Positions 8,216 to 18,369 are shown, counted from the first letter of the stretch. The stretch: DNA of 64,000 nucleotides from Kiloniella laminariae DSM 19542 (GCF_000374005.1 NZ_KB893157.1:251950-315949), one strand, 5' to 3'. A program made the numbers and translations. Notes: generated by a model not told the origin, from the letters alone.

Positions 8216-10294
8216 TCAGGCGCTGCGAACTTCGGCGACCAGACGATTTGCTTCTTCGTTCAGGGCCCGGACCTTCTGGTCCAGATTGGCAATGGTATCG
8301 ACAACGGAACGGGCTGCAGAGTCCGTCTGTTCAGAGACCTGATCAACCCCGGCAATACTTTCGCGAATGGAGCTGACACCTGTTGCGACCATCTGGATTT
8401 TTTCAGAAATATCCTGGGTGGCTGCCCCCTGTTCTTCAACAGCTCCGGCAATGACTGTACTGATTTCGTCGATCTGACCAATTACGCGGCTGATTTCCCC
8501 GATAGATTCCACAGCATTGTTGGTTTGGGTCTGGATGGCAAAAACCTGCTGCTCGATCTCGCCTGTGGCATTGGATGTTTGTGTGGCAAGCGACTTGACT
8601 TCGGAGGCCACAACAGCAAAACCTTTCCCCGCTTCACCGGCGCGTGCCGCCTCGATAGTTGCATTGAGGGCCAGAAGGTTGGTTTGTTCGGCAATGTCCG
8701 AGATCAACTTCACCACTTCGCCAATACGCTGGGCAGCCTGCGCCAGTGACTGGACGTTTTCGTTGGATCGACCCGCTTCGCCAACAGCTTTGTTGGTGAT
8801 AGTGGTTGCCTGTCCGACCTGTTGGCCGATTTCCCCGACGGAAGCGGCCAGCTGTTCAGAAGCGCTGGCAACAGCCTGGGCGTTGTCATTGGCATTTTCG
8901 GAAGACTGGGAGGCTTCAGAAGCTCTCGAGCGGGTTTCCTGTGCCATACCTGTCATGGTATCGGCAAAAGTCTTCATGTCCCTTACAGAGCCTTCGATGT
9001 CCTGGATCAGACCACTGACTCCTTCATGAAAGCGGGTGGCGATCTTGTCGAGGGTTGATTTGCGCTCAATGACGGCAGTTTCCTGCTGATGCTTCTGTTC
9101 TGCCTCAAGTTTTTGTTTCTCAAGGGCATTTTCACGGAAAACCGCAACAGTTTGTGCCATGGCACCAATTTCATCCCGGCGGTTCCGACCTGGAATTTCA
9201 AGGTCGGTTTGCCCGTCTGCGAGGTTGCGCATGGTATTCGTGACTTTGCCAAGCATAGCCATGGCCTGGGTTCCGATCAGGGCATTAATGGCAATCACCG
9301 CGACGACAACAAGCAGGGAGATAATAATCATCAGGTTTCGTGCCTGATTGGCCTGGGCCATGATTTCGCTTTCCGGAACGGATACGACGATCCCCCAGAC
9401 AGTTTCTGCCTTGCCAAATGTCATTGGCTGGACCGATACAAAGCGTTCGCCACCGACTGCGGCATCATCCACCGTGCCAAAGAAGTTTTTTCCTGCCTTC
9501 AGGGCTGCCAAAACCGGTGTAAGTGCTGGACTGTTTTCCAGCTGTGCCAGTTTAGTATCATCAGGATGGGATACCCACATCCCTTCGGCAGTGATCAGGG
9601 AAACTGTTCCTGTATCAAAAAGTTTCAGTTCAGAAAGGCGGATCTGGATATCCTTGAGGGCCATATCTGTTGTGGCGACACCAACGGCCCGATCCTGAGC
9701 GTCAAAAATAGGTACCGTTGCGGTGGTCATAACCACGTCTTCTCCGTTTACCGGATAGACATAAGGTTCGGTGACAACTTCCTGTTTGGTGGTTTTTGGC
9801 AGGTCGTACCAGAGCTCGGATCCGCTGTCTCCGCCGAGAGCAAGAGGTTCCCAGGCGACACCACCTTTTCCATCCTGATAAAAATAAGGAAGCAGGCGGC
9901 CTGCTGCATCGTTGTAACCCTGACCGGAAACGTCGCTGTCCTGTCCGGCAATATTTGAATCCAGCCCGACAGCACCGCCGACAAAATTGGGGTATCGGCG
10001 AATGGTGTTTTCGACAGTCTGGGCAAAAGCAGAGCGATCGGTGGAGCCGTTTCTTAAAGGCCCTTCTATAGAATGCGCCATGCCCCGGGCGGCAACCAGA
10101 GCTTCCTCGATATCAATACGGACATCCAGTGCGTACTGTTCTGCCAGGCTGGAAAGATACCGCTGGGCATCTTCCTGCGAGTTTTTAACCTGACTGTAGG
10201 TTGAATAGGAGACCAGTACGGCAAAGCCGAGGATAACCATGATGGCCGTGAGGCCAACAAGCCTGAAGCTCAGACTGTGGAAGGCAAGACGCAT
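8216..10294 (-). CDS. Methyl-accepting chemotaxis protein with dCache sensor
   Basis: A 692-residue transmembrane chemoreceptor. A first helix lies at about residues 10-32. A double-Cache periplasmic domain (about 40-315) includes [19 protein letters not shown] and [14 protein letters not shown]-type sensor strands. A second helix ([16 protein letters not shown], about 320-345) is followed by HAMP (about 345-400) and the long signalling hairpin with the invariant tip ([19 protein letters not shown]). It passes ligand state to CheA and sets flagellar direction. The ligand is unknown: the amino-acid-binding signature of dCache_1 receptors (RxWY) is not seen. It is monocistronic between a terminator and a 190-bp upstream gap. 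Confidence 0.92.
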   Translation of the reverse strand: MRLAFHSLSFRLVGLTAIMVILGFAVLVSYSTYSQVKNSQEDAQRYLSSLAEQYALDVRIDIEEALVAARGMAHSIEGPLRNGSTDRSAFAQTVENTIRRYPNFVGGAVGLDSNIAGQDSDVSGQGYNDAAGRLLPYFYQDGKGGVAWEPLALGGDSGSELWYDLPKTTKQEVVTEPYVYPVNGEDVVMTTATVPIFDAQDRAVGVATTDMALKDIQIRLSELKLFDTGTVSLITAEGMWVSHPDDTKLAQLENSPALTPVLAALKAGKNFFGTVDDAAVGGERFVSVQPMTFGKAETVWGIVVSVPESEIMAQANQARNLMIIISLLVVVAVIAINALIGTQAMAMLGKVTNTMRNLADGQTDLEIPGRNRRDEIGAMAQTVAVFRENALEKQKLEAEQKHQQETAVIERKSTLDKIATRFHEGVSGLIQDIEGSVRDMKTFADTMTGMAQETRSRASEASQSSENANDNAQAVASASEQLAASVGEIGQQVGQATTITNKAVGEAGRSNENVQSLAQAAQRIGEVVKLISDIAEQTNLLALNATIEAARAGEAGKGFAVVASEVKSLATQTSNATGEIEQQVFAIQTQTNNAVESIGEISRVIGQIDEISTVIAGAVEEQGAATQDISEKIQMVATGVSSIRESIAGVDQVSEQTDSAARSVVDTIANLDQKVRALNEEANRLVAEVRSA

Positions 10295-10488
10295 TTTCTT
10301 TTCCCGATGTTGCGATGAACGAAGACAAGCTTTTGATTTCAGGTGTTTTTATTCTTGTCCTGTTGGAGGATTAATTTAGGTCGCATCAGTGTCGGTTATA
10401 AAAGCTAACAAAGCCTTTAGTTCAATGGAGAGTTGTACGAATTACCCGATTGATAGAGCAGTTAAACCGGGGAGGTGCTGAAGCGGGG

Positions 10489-11397
10489 TCACTGTGCCAC
10501 TGCAGGAAGCGGGACAGCCTTCCTGAGCGATTCCCGCAAGGAGATATAAATCCCGCTGGCCATAATGATGGTCATACCAATCCAGGTCCAGAAATCGGGG
10601 AAGTCATCAAAAAATACATATCCGATCAGGGTTGCCGAAATAATTTCGATATACCCAAGGGGAGCAATGACCGAGGCGGGGGCATAGTCACAGGATTTGA
10701 TAATGAGAAAGTGACCGGAGGCAGCGAGAAGGCCGATCATACACATCCAAAACAGGGCACTCGTGTCGGGTGCTGTCCAGGCCAAAGGAACAGCTAAAGT
10801 AAGGAGGATGCTACCGATAACGCCGGTAAAAAAGAGAGTGTGCAAAGCAGTTGAGTGTCCTGAAAGGTGCCGGGTCGTAATAATGTAGGAGCCATGGCAA
10901 ACTCCTGAGGCCAGGGCATAAAAAGCCCCGGGGCCGATGGTGTCAAAACCGGGTCTCAGAACAACAAGAATACCAAAAAATCCCGCGATTACGGCAAGCC
11001 ATCGCCTGATACCAATGATTTCTTTCAGAAAGATGGCGGAAAAAAGCGTGACGATAAGGGGATAGATAAATACCAGTGCCAGACCATCGGTGATCGGGAT
11101 CAGGGCAATAGCAGAAAAAAACAGATAGGTTGAGCCGAGCAGAAACAGGGATCGCAGAATTTGCCACCGGATCTGGCCGGGAAAAAATGCCCCGGATCTG
11201 AATTTCCACAAGGCAAAGGGAAGCAGGAAGAGAGTCATGGAAGCATAACGGGCCCAGGAAATCTGCAAGACGCTGAAGTTCGCACTGAGGTATTTTGCGA
11301 TTCCATCCATGCCGGGAACGAGTACCATAGCCAGAACCATGAGAATGATTCCCCGCATCGCTCTTGCTTCTGTGGTTGGTGCGGTGTTTCCAGCCAT
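10489..11397 (-). CDS. EamA/DMT-superfamily transporter
   Basis: A 302-residue protein with ten predicted helices in two EamA repeats (first repeat about 15-150, second about 160-290). The end of repeat one, ALIPITDGLALVFIYPL, is typical, as is the second-repeat YAPASVIAPLGYIEIISATL. Such proteins export or import small metabolites across the inner membrane; no residue points to the substrate. It is downstream of the U32 gene on the same strand with a 122-bp gap, so it probably has its own promoter. Confidence 0.85.
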   Translation of the reverse strand: MAGNTAPTTEARAMRGIILMVLAMVLVPGMDGIAKYLSANFSVLQISWARYASMTLFLLPFALWKFRSGAFFPGQIRWQILRSLFLLGSTYLFFSAIALIPITDGLALVFIYPLIVTLFSAIFLKEIIGIRRWLAVIAGFFGILVVLRPGFDTIGPGAFYALASGVCHGSYIITTRHLSGHSTALHTLFFTGVIGSILLTLAVPLAWTAPDTSALFWMCMIGLLAASGHFLIIKSCDYAPASVIAPLGYIEIISATLIGYVFFDDFPDFWTWIGMTIIMASGIYISLRESLRKAVPLPAVAQ

Positions 11398-11519
11398 AAT
11401 TTGTCCCGTAACGTTTATCTCGGGAATAGATTTTCCCTCCCACCTCGACGCTAGGGGATAATTCTGATCTGTTCAATCTAAACTGGAGAGACGCCATTAC
11501 AGTAAAGGCGGTATCAGGG

Positions 11520-13181
11520 CTATTCTGAAAGAACGAGATCCTCGCGCATATCGCGGTCAAATAGCTGGCCCTGTTTTTTCTGGGCGAGCAGTTTGCGGGC
11601 CTTGTCATAGAGCGGATCGTGCCAGAAAATCATGCAGCCATTGCAGCCTCGGCCACAACAGCCACTTGTTCCGATCCGGGGTGTTTTGGCAATCCGCTCC
11701 CCGTTCTCAACCAGAAGGCTATTCTGTAAGCGATCTCTTTGTCTCTCGTAAAATGCTTCACTGCCCTGCCCAAGTTCAATCTTCCGGGCCGTCTGGTCCA
11801 GCTTGAGCCGGTCCCATTCTGCCTGTGAAAGGGATTTTTCTTTTCTGATCACAGTTAACGGACAGAGGACTTGTTTCAATCGCTCAATATTTTCCTGATC
11901 AAACAGGGACCAGCGGAGGAGGATTACCGGTTTCTGTCCGGCATTGATGACGTCATCTATGTGACCCGTTCGCGCATCTTCGAAGCTGTAAAGCCGGATG
12001 AGAACAACCTGCAGTCCACCAGGAGGAAGAAGTTCAAGAACATCCCCGGCTTCAAGGCGGTTTTTGACTGTGACGTGGATGCCGATTTGATCCAGATCTG
12101 TGACTAGGCCGGCAAATTCATAGTCGGCAAAGGTTTTGGTGTGATCGTAATTGTGTGCATGGTTGCGCAGGCGTCCCTCGTGGAAAGCCAGGGTATATCC
12201 CCGGCTGGGGACAGTGGAGAGTTCTTCCATATAGGGATCGGGGGACCAGTCTTCGGGGGACTGATACCAGTCGTCGATTGCCTGGCGATAGGCCCGCGCG
12301 GTTACCGCCGCGTAATAGGCACTCTTGTTTCTGCCTTCGATTTTGAGGGAATCAACACCAATTTTCAGATAGTCATCAAGCCGGGGCATGAGACAAAGGT
12401 CCTTGGAGTTGAGGATATAGGCGCCACGTTCGTCCTCTTCTATGGGCATCAGCTCTCCCTGACGGCATTCTTCTTCGAGCAGGAATTCAAAAAGCTGGAG
12501 ATTTTCCTCGGTAAGTTCAAGTTCTTTGATCGTGCCATCCTTGAGTTTCATATGCACCTTGTAATGCCAGCGACAGGAGTTGGCGCAGCTGCCCTGGTTC
12601 GCGCCGCGTTCAGCCATGAAGTTGGACAGGAGGCAGCGACCGGAATAGGTCATGCACATGGCACCGTGCACAAAGGCTTCAAGCTTTATGTCCGGGCATT
12701 TCTTTCTGATTTCACAAAGCTCGTCGTAGGTTACTTCGCGGGCAAGAACACAGAGGCTGGCGCCCTGTTTTTGCCAGAAATCAACCGATAACCAGGAGCA
12801 GACATTGGCCTGGGTTGAAATGTGGAGCTCCAGTTCCGGCGCCTCTTCGCGGACGTAATTGAAAATACCCGGGTCGGCAATAATTACGCCGTCAGGTTCA
12901 ACTGCCCGGATGGTTTCGATAAACAGGGGGAGTTTGGCAATGTCCTTGTTATGAGAGAAAAGATTGAGAGTGAGATAAGCCCGCTTGCCGTGATTATGGG
13001 CAAAGCGAACACCCTCGATGACTTCTTCCAGGCTGAAATCCGATTTGGTGCGTAAAGACATATCCGGTGTGCCGAGATATACGGCATCAGCGCCATAAAG
13101 TATGGCGATCTTCAGTTTCTCTAGAGAACCGGCAGGCATAAGAAGTTCTGCGCGGTGAGGGCGGGGCACGATCTTGATCAT
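11520..13181 (-). CDS. U32-family protein (TrhP/RlhA-type RNA hydroxylation)
   Basis: A 553-residue protein with the exact U32 signature EAFVHGAMCMTYSGRC around residue 170, followed by two further cysteines (GSCANSC), giving the Fe-S ligands of this family. Start: AELLMPAGSLEKLKIAILYGADAVYLG. Family members in enterobacteria (YegQ/TrhP and YdcP/RlhA) act in prephenate-dependent hydroxylation of tRNA U34 or 23S rRNA C2501, so the old 'peptidase' name is probably wrong. The last 60 residues hold a cysteine cluster CCGRGCNGCMIFWHDP. Which RNA is modified cannot be told here. Confidence 0.85.
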   Translation of the reverse strand: MIKIVPRPHRAELLMPAGSLEKLKIAILYGADAVYLGTPDMSLRTKSDFSLEEVIEGVRFAHNHGKRAYLTLNLFSHNKDIAKLPLFIETIRAVEPDGVIIADPGIFNYVREEAPELELHISTQANVCSWLSVDFWQKQGASLCVLAREVTYDELCEIRKKCPDIKLEAFVHGAMCMTYSGRCLLSNFMAERGANQGSCANSCRWHYKVHMKLKDGTIKELELTEENLQLFEFLLEEECRQGELMPIEEDERGAYILNSKDLCLMPRLDDYLKIGVDSLKIEGRNKSAYYAAVTARAYRQAIDDWYQSPEDWSPDPYMEELSTVPSRGYTLAFHEGRLRNHAHNYDHTKTFADYEFAGLVTDLDQIGIHVTVKNRLEAGDVLELLPPGGLQVVLIRLYSFEDARTGHIDDVINAGQKPVILLRWSLFDQENIERLKQVLCPLTVIRKEKSLSQAEWDRLKLDQTARKIELGQGSEAFYERQRDRLQNSLLVENGERIAKTPRIGTSGCCGRGCNGCMIFWHDPLYDKARKLLAQKKQGQLFDRDMREDLVLSE

Positions 13182-13357
13182 ATTTTGAACCAGCCTTAAC
13201 AGGAATATTCCGCTGTTATGCTGTATCCAAAGACGCAGGCAATTGATCTAGGACAAAGGAGGTATCGTTGGGGGCAAGATACCGGGAAATATCAGAGAAA
13301 AGATATGCCTGTTCTATGCGGGATACGGTCTTTGTCGGCAGTCCGGCCTTCTACAAG

Positions 13358-13609
13358 TCAGGCAACCATGCTGGTTCGGCGCTGTTCGATTATATTCAGC
13401 AGGGATTTTTTTTCTTCGCCAGTCATGATGACCCAGTCGCGAATCTCATCGATGTTGCGCTGACACCCGATACAGAGCTGGGTCAGGTCATCCATTTGGC
13501 AGACAGAAGTACAGGGAGATGGAATTGTTGAATCCAACTCCTGGAGCAACTTCTCTTTCCGCTGCTGCCTTCTGGCGGAACGTTCTTCTCTGGAAAGTCC
13601 TGATACCAA
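13358..13609 (-). CDS. DUF1289 domain protein
   Basis: An 83-residue protein with the DUF1289 pattern SPCTSVCQMDDLTQLCIGC followed by QRNIDEIRDWV. The four cysteines suggest a small zinc or iron-sulfur site; the family is widespread in proteobacteria and its function is not known. A basic N-terminal helix (REERSARRQQRKEK) precedes the domain. The start is probably TTG at 13609, about 9 nt after an AGGA; no ATG occurs before the cysteine motif. The 176-bp gap to the U32 gene shows no feature I can name. Confidence 0.78.
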   Translation of the reverse strand: MVSGLSREERSARRQQRKEKLLQELDSTIPSPCTSVCQMDDLTQLCIGCQRNIDEIRDWVIMTGEEKKSLLNIIEQRRTSMVA

Positions 13610-13805
13610 ATTCGTGTTTCCTAACGCTGGCTATCCTCGCTAATCCCAACTATCCTACTCATCTATTTGTTAATCACTCGTCTATTTCGCGACCCTTAGT
13701 CTGCGTCGAAGCGACAAAAACAAGCAGTTGATAGAATTTTTTACTGAAAAATAGCGTTACACAATCCGGTTTTCTTTAGCAGATCAAAAAGCAGGTGTCA
13801 TCAGG

Positions 13806-15464
13806 ATGGTCAGAAAGATCCGGTTATACGGCGGGCTTGTACTATTTTTCTATCTCTTTACTCATCTTCTCAATCATGCCCTGGGGTTACATTCCATTGC
13901 CCTGATGGACGAAGGACGAAAGGCTTTTCTGGCGCTATGGCGCAATCCCCTTGGCACGTTGTTGCTCTATGGTGCGCTGGTCTCACATATGTCTCTGTCC
14001 CTGTGGGGGATATATCGCCGTCAGCATCTGCATATGCGGTTCTGGGAAATAGCACAGCTGTTGTCGGGGGCTATAATTCCTCTCCTGCTGGTTCTGCATG
14101 TGTTGGGAACCCGTTTTGCTCATGAGATTTATGGACTTGAAGATAACTATTATTACGAACTCTATGCGCTGGTGGTTTGGCGGCCGGATGCCGGGGTCCG
14201 GCAGGTAATCCTGTTTTTCCTTGCCTGGGGGCATGGCTGTGTCGGTTTGCATTACTGGCTGAGATACCGCCCAGGCTATCAGGCATTCAAGCCTTATGCC
14301 TTGTCATTGGTGGTGATACTCCCTGTGGTTTCCCTGGCTGGGTTCTATGTATCCAGCCTGAAAATAACGGCGTTGGCCGCCAATCCCCTCTGGATGGAAA
14401 ATTTCCTGGCTTCGGCACGCTTGCCTTCTGCGGAAGAGGTCGCGGATATCTACAGGTTTGAGACCTTGCTGCAGGTTGTTTTTATTGCTTTGTTACTTCT
14501 TACATTCTCTGCACGCTGGCTGCGCTACGCCTACCAACGGTGGCAGGGAACCTTTAAGGTAAGTTATCCGGATGGACGGGCTCTAAGGGCGATAAAGGGC
14601 ACAAGTTTGCTGGATGTTAGTCTGATGAACGGTGTGCCTCATGCATCGGTTTGCGGCGGTCGTGGGCGCTGTTCAACCTGCCGTGTCAGGGTCGGGCGCG
14701 GTCTGGACCATCTGCCAGGCATCGAACAGGATGAACAGAGAGTCCTGCAGAGGATCGGTGCTGCAGAAAACATGCGCCTCGCCTGCCAGACCTATCCGAT
14801 ATCAGATCTGGAGATTACGCCGCTTCTGCCTGCTGAAAGCGGGATGAACTCGGCCCGGCGTCAGATCAGTTCTATCGCGCAGGGGCAGGAGCGGGAAATT
14901 GCAATTCTCTTTGCCGATATCAGGGGCTTTACCAGTCTTTCTGAAAAGAAATTGCCCTATGATGTGGTCTTTATCCTCAACCGGTATTTTGAAGCGATGG
15001 GTACGGCGGTCGAAGAATCTGGTGGACGGCTGGACAAGTTTATCGGTGACGGTGTGATGGCACTTTTCGGGATTGACCGTGGTGTGGAAATCGGCTGCCG
15101 CAATGCCTTGAAGGCAGCCAGACGGATGGCTGAAAAACTGGACGAGCTCAATGCCCATCTGGCCCATGAATTGCCGCAACCTCTGCGGATCGGGATCGGG
15201 ATACATACCGGCCCGGTAATCGTTGGTGAACTGGGATGGGGGCAAGCAACCTCGATTACAGCCATCGGTGATGCTGTAAATACAGCCAGTCGACTGGAGA
15301 GCATGAGCAAGGAGCTGGGGGCTCAGCTGGTGATTTCACAGCCTGTTGCCGAAATAGCGGGTGGGGATTTCAGTGCTTTTCCCAAACAGCACATTCAAGT
15401 TCGCGGCAGAACTGGGGGCATGGATGTCTGGTCCCTGACCAGTGCCAAAGATCTCCCGCATTGA
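13806..15464 (+). CDS. Membrane class III adenylate cyclase with 2Fe-2S ferredoxin domain (CyaC-like)
   Basis: A 552-residue protein with three parts. Residues 1-245 contain about six helices rich in His (20, 24, 29, 61, 98, 143, 149), resembling the succinate-dehydrogenase-like diheme anchor of Sinorhizobium CyaC, which senses quinone redox state. Residues 248-342 form a plant-type ferredoxin with C283, C289, C292 and C327. Residues 362-545 are a class III cyclase: metal aspartates D371 (FADIRGFT) and D415 (DKFIGDG), adenine-contact pair K411/T485, and transition-state N492 and R496. All catalytic residues are present, so cAMP production is expected. The layout suggests electrons from heme or a soluble donor gate the cyclase. 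Confidence 0.88.
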   Translation: MVRKIRLYGGLVLFFYLFTHLLNHALGLHSIALMDEGRKAFLALWRNPLGTLLLYGALVSHMSLSLWGIYRRQHLHMRFWEIAQLLSGAIIPLLLVLHVLGTRFAHEIYGLEDNYYYELYALVVWRPDAGVRQVILFFLAWGHGCVGLHYWLRYRPGYQAFKPYALSLVVILPVVSLAGFYVSSLKITALAANPLWMENFLASARLPSAEEVADIYRFETLLQVVFIALLLLTFSARWLRYAYQRWQGTFKVSYPDGRALRAIKGTSLLDVSLMNGVPHASVCGGRGRCSTCRVRVGRGLDHLPGIEQDEQRVLQRIGAAENMRLACQTYPISDLEITPLLPAESGMNSARRQISSIAQGQEREIAILFADIRGFTSLSEKKLPYDVVFILNRYFEAMGTAVEESGGRLDKFIGDGVMALFGIDRGVEIGCRNALKAARRMAEKLDELNAHLAHELPQPLRIGIGIHTGPVIVGELGWGQATSITAIGDAVNTASRLESMSKELGAQLVISQPVAEIAGGDFSAFPKQHIQVRGRTGGMDVWSLTSAKDLPH

Positions 15465-15507
15465 TCCATCCAGTAAAGTTAAAGGAGGATCAGTGCGGGG
15501 CGGTCAG

Positions 15508-15969
15508 TTACTGATTGCTTTTATATTTTTCGATGGCGCTTTTCAGCTCTGAATATTCATCACAGCCAAAAAAACAGCTTTCATCCAGAATTTCCAAACG
15601 CTCCTGCGCTTTGTTTGGCTGATTCATTTCCAGATAAAGTTCACCGAGATAGGCGTTGGCCCCGCGATGACGCGGGTTGATTTCCAGGGCCCTGGTGTAG
15701 TTACTCAGAGCGTCATCCTTGTTCCCCAGCTTGCGGAGGCTGTAGCCGAGCATGTTGAAGGCATCAGCATTTTTCGGGTCTTCCGCGGTAACTTTTGTCA
15801 GCAAGGGGAGGGCTTCGGTATATTTCTCGTCTTTGATAAGATTGACGGCTTCCTTGAGCTCGGGAGAGCTCTGACTATCCCAACCGCTCCCGGCTGCGGA
15901 GGCGGGAATACTGTATGCGGAGAGGCTTGCTGCAAAAAGCAGACCTAGGGCAGCGTGACGAAATTGCAT
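15508..15969 (-). CDS. Secreted TPR-repeat protein
   Basis: A 153-residue protein with a signal peptide (LGLLFAASLSAYSIPASAA) and about three TPR units, e.g. YTEALPLLTKVTAEDPKNADA and KDDALSNYTRALEINPRHRGA. TPR arrays bind peptides or partner proteins; this one should act in the periplasm. A CFFGC pair near the C-terminus could form a disulfide. It lies 125 bp downstream of recX on the same strand and ends close to the convergent cyclase gene. No specific role can be assigned. Confidence 0.75.
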   Translation of the reverse strand: MQFRHAALGLLFAASLSAYSIPASAAGSGWDSQSSPELKEAVNLIKDEKYTEALPLLTKVTAEDPKNADAFNMLGYSLRKLGNKDDALSNYTRALEINPRHRGANAYLGELYLEMNQPNKAQERLEILDESCFFGCDEYSELKSAIEKYKSNQ

Positions 15970-16094
15970 TATTCTGTGTCCCTGTTGTCAAGACAGATGA
16001 TCATACGTCCTTTTATAAGGATTGGGTGTCTGATCTTTGAATTCAATGTTTCTTTGCGGCAAATAAGTGAAATCGGATTCACTGATGCAGAATT

Positions 16095-16688
16095 TTAAAA
16101 AAGTCCGGCTTCTTCCTCAAGCAGCTCAAGATCTTCAGCCTGAATGACCTTTTCGGCGATTGCATAGGAAAAACCTTTCCTGCCGAGGGCAGCCATATCG
16201 CGTTCCCGCCGTTCTTCGCGCTCTTCGTCCGGGCGATAAGGTCCCATTCGACGGCGGCGGGCGTAGGACACCGCGGCTTCAAGATCGGGATTGATACTTT
16301 CCTCCTCAATAATGTTTATGGCCTTGTTGATCTCTTCTTCCGGCACGCCTTTGAGGGAAAGATCCTGGCGGATTGCGCGCAAGGATGTGCCCCGGCGATG
16401 AAGACTGCCACTGCGTCCTTCGGCATAGCGTTCGTCGTTGAGGAAATTGAGATCGCGAAACTTTGTGATCAAGGCTTCTATCGCCTCAATCCCTTCCTGA
16501 GGGTCGGTATCATGCTCCTTGGCCGAGAGGGTGACTTTACGCATCAGGTAACGTCTCAAGCCGGTTTCTGTGGTGGCATAGCGCTCAAGATAAAAACGGG
16601 CTACGTTGCCAAGATACTTGGGTGTCGCTTTGCGGGGCACTTTCCGTTTCGGAGGGCCGTCTTCCGGTTGTCGGGTGAACTTTTTCAT
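16095..16688 (-). CDS. recX: RecX family regulatory protein
   Basis: A 197-residue, highly charged protein with the RecX three-helix repeats: YLERYATTETGLRRYLMRKV, then LNDERYAEGRSGSLHRRGTS, and a C-terminal repeat with MAALGRKGFSYAIAEKVI. RecX binds RecA filaments and limits strand exchange. The N-terminal 25 residues are basic and proline-rich. recA is not adjacent, which is common in alphaproteobacteria. It is divergent from the TfoX-C gene across a 144-bp gap. Confidence 0.85.
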   Translation of the reverse strand: MKKFTRQPEDGPPKRKVPRKATPKYLGNVARFYLERYATTETGLRRYLMRKVTLSAKEHDTDPQEGIEAIEALITKFRDLNFLNDERYAEGRSGSLHRRGTSLRAIRQDLSLKGVPEEEINKAINIIEEESINPDLEAAVSYARRRRMGPYRPDEEREERRERDMAALGRKGFSYAIAEKVIQAEDLELLEEEAGLF

Positions 16689-16832
16689 GTACTAAAAATG
16701 CCATGTCCCAGAGCGTGAACCAATTTTTTTCTGCAACAGGTTTATAAATTTTTCCCTTCAGCAGTATTGTCTGATGAGATCAGGTTATACTTTCAGAATA
16801 GTCAGCAAAAACAGAAATAGGATGAGTTAGGT

Positions 16833-17150
16833 ATGTCTGCAAAAATCCAGGGGATGCAGGCACTGTTGGCAATGCGCAACATTGGTCCCAAGTCTGTACC
16901 CCAGCTGTTGGAAGTCGGGATAACCAGCCCGGATGACCTGCGAAATTATGGTACTGAAGAAACCTTTCGCCGCCTTTATTTTCGCTTTTGTGACGAGCAT
17001 AAATTCTCGCTGAATTATCTCTATGCGCTTGAAGGAGCAATTCTTGATTGTGACTGGCGTCAGGTGCCTGATGAGCGCAAAAAGTACTTAAAGCTTGTTT
17101 TGAAAGCCTCCAGAGAGAAGCGAGATAACGGGGCGGAGCCTGCAGTGTAA
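16833..17150 (+). CDS. TfoX/Sxy C-terminal domain protein
   Basis: A 105-residue protein equal to the TfoX C-terminal domain alone: AMRNIGPKSVPQLLEVGI is a helix-hairpin-helix-like start and LNYLYALEGAILDCDW the family's end motif. Full TfoX regulates competence in gamma-proteobacteria; stand-alone C-domains are common elsewhere and their role is unclear. Nothing nearby is competence-related. Confidence 0.75.
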   Translation: MSAKIQGMQALLAMRNIGPKSVPQLLEVGITSPDDLRNYGTEETFRRLYFRFCDEHKFSLNYLYALEGAILDCDWRQVPDERKKYLKLVLKASREKRDNGAEPAV

Positions 17151-17298
17151 AGAGTGACAGATAAAAGTAAAATTCTATGATTGTGTGTTGATCGCACTCG
17201 GCGCGTTTTGATTGATTTTTGCCTAAATTTGATATCGTATAGGTATTGGTTTCATTCTGAATTATTAAAAATCAGATGAAGTTTGAAGGATTTCAGAA

Positions 17299-18369
17299 TT
17301 GCAAGATAAGCGTTTCCAAGTCTTTATCAGCTCAACATATGAAGATCTTAAAGCGGAGCGGCGGGCTGTAGAGGATGTCATTATTAGTACTGGGGATTTT
17401 CCTGTTCAGATGGAGGGTTTTCCTGCTGCAGATGAAGACCAGTTTGAGTTTATCAAATCACTAATAGACCAATGTGATTACTATGTCCTTATTCTTGCTG
17501 GGCGTTATGGAACCGTTGCGGAGAATGGTCTTAGCTATACAGAGAAAGAGTATCGTTATGCTGTATCAAGGGGAGTTCCTGTTTTAGTAATGCTTCATGC
17601 TGAGCGAGGACGTATCCCTGCCGATAAAACAGAACAAACCGAAGTCGGGAAGCAACAGTTAGACAAATTTATTGCAGAGGCATCACAAGGGCGGATACGA
17701 AAAGATTGGAGCACAGTTGATGGCCTGAAATTAGCTGTCCGTGAAGCTTTAGATCATGCAAAAAGAACAAAACCCCGCATTGGCTGGGTGCGCGGGGATT
17801 CTGTTGCAAGTCTCGAAGTGTTGAACGAGCTTAATAAGTTAAGAAAAGAAAACGAAAATTTAAAAAACAACATTGGAAAATTAAAGATAAATATTCCAGA
17901 TCTTGAGATTCCAAATTGCAATGATGAAATTACTATTGATATTAATTTAAATAATATTTCAAAAAAGGGATATTATCGTGTTTCCGGGTGTGGGGCTAAA
18001 ATAAAATGTTCTTGGATTGGTTGTTTTTTTGTTTTCTATCGAAATTTTATTTGGCACATAGATGATCATCATAGTGGATATCGGTTAGATGAAGCTAAAA
18101 GTTGTATTCATATCGGCTCAGGGTTGGCTTCTGAAGTTTCTGGGGTAGATACAGGGGATTTTTTCAAAATTAGTAAGCTAACTTTTGGAATTCTCTTCAA
18201 CTACTATATTGAAGCGGGACTTATGAGAGCGGAGGGTTCTTCGGAGCCTTTCACAGAGTCTGCTAAACGGTTTGCACGGCGCCAAAGTGTTCAAAGCATA
18301 AAGTCCTCAGAAATTTTTTTAATTGAGGGTGGGGTAGAAATTAAAGAAGATGATGAAATTCCGTTCTGA
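17299..18369 (+). CDS. DUF4062 protein with unknown C-terminal domain
   Basis: A 356-residue protein starting at TTG 17299, 8 nt after GAAGGA. Residues 1-150 are a DUF4062 domain (FQVFISSTYEDLKAERRAV, then DYYVLILAGRYG and SYTEKEYRYAVSRGVPVLV), a TIR-like fold often found at the head of NTPase or effector proteins. A short coiled coil (about 170-195, NKLRKENENLKNN) joins it to a 160-residue C-terminal region I do not recognise, which has no transmembrane helix. The second half is much more AT-rich than its neighbours, and the flanking 130-150 bp are also AT-rich, which suggests horizontal acquisition. A role in defence is possible but is inference only. Confidence 0.72.
   Translation: MQDKRFQVFISSTYEDLKAERRAVEDVIISTGDFPVQMEGFPAADEDQFEFIKSLIDQCDYYVLILAGRYGTVAENGLSYTEKEYRYAVSRGVPVLVMLHAERGRIPADKTEQTEVGKQQLDKFIAEASQGRIRKDWSTVDGLKLAVREALDHAKRTKPRIGWVRGDSVASLEVLNELNKLRKENENLKNNIGKLKINIPDLEIPNCNDEITIDINLNNISKKGYYRVSGCGAKIKCSWIGCFFVFYRNFIWHIDDHHSGYRLDEAKSCIHIGSGLASEVSGVDTGDFFKISKLTFGILFNYYIEAGLMRAEGSSEPFTESAKRFARRQSVQSIKSSEIFLIEGGVEIKEDDEIPF

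Noticed and set aside
9089-9958. Long plus-strand frames opposite the chemoreceptor
   Set aside because: Low-complexity, Cys/His/Gly-rich translation without start signal or motif; shadow of the coding strand.
10400-10490. Possible tRNA near the DMT exporter gene
   Set aside because: No acceptor stem pairing and no T-loop found; the resemblance is superficial.
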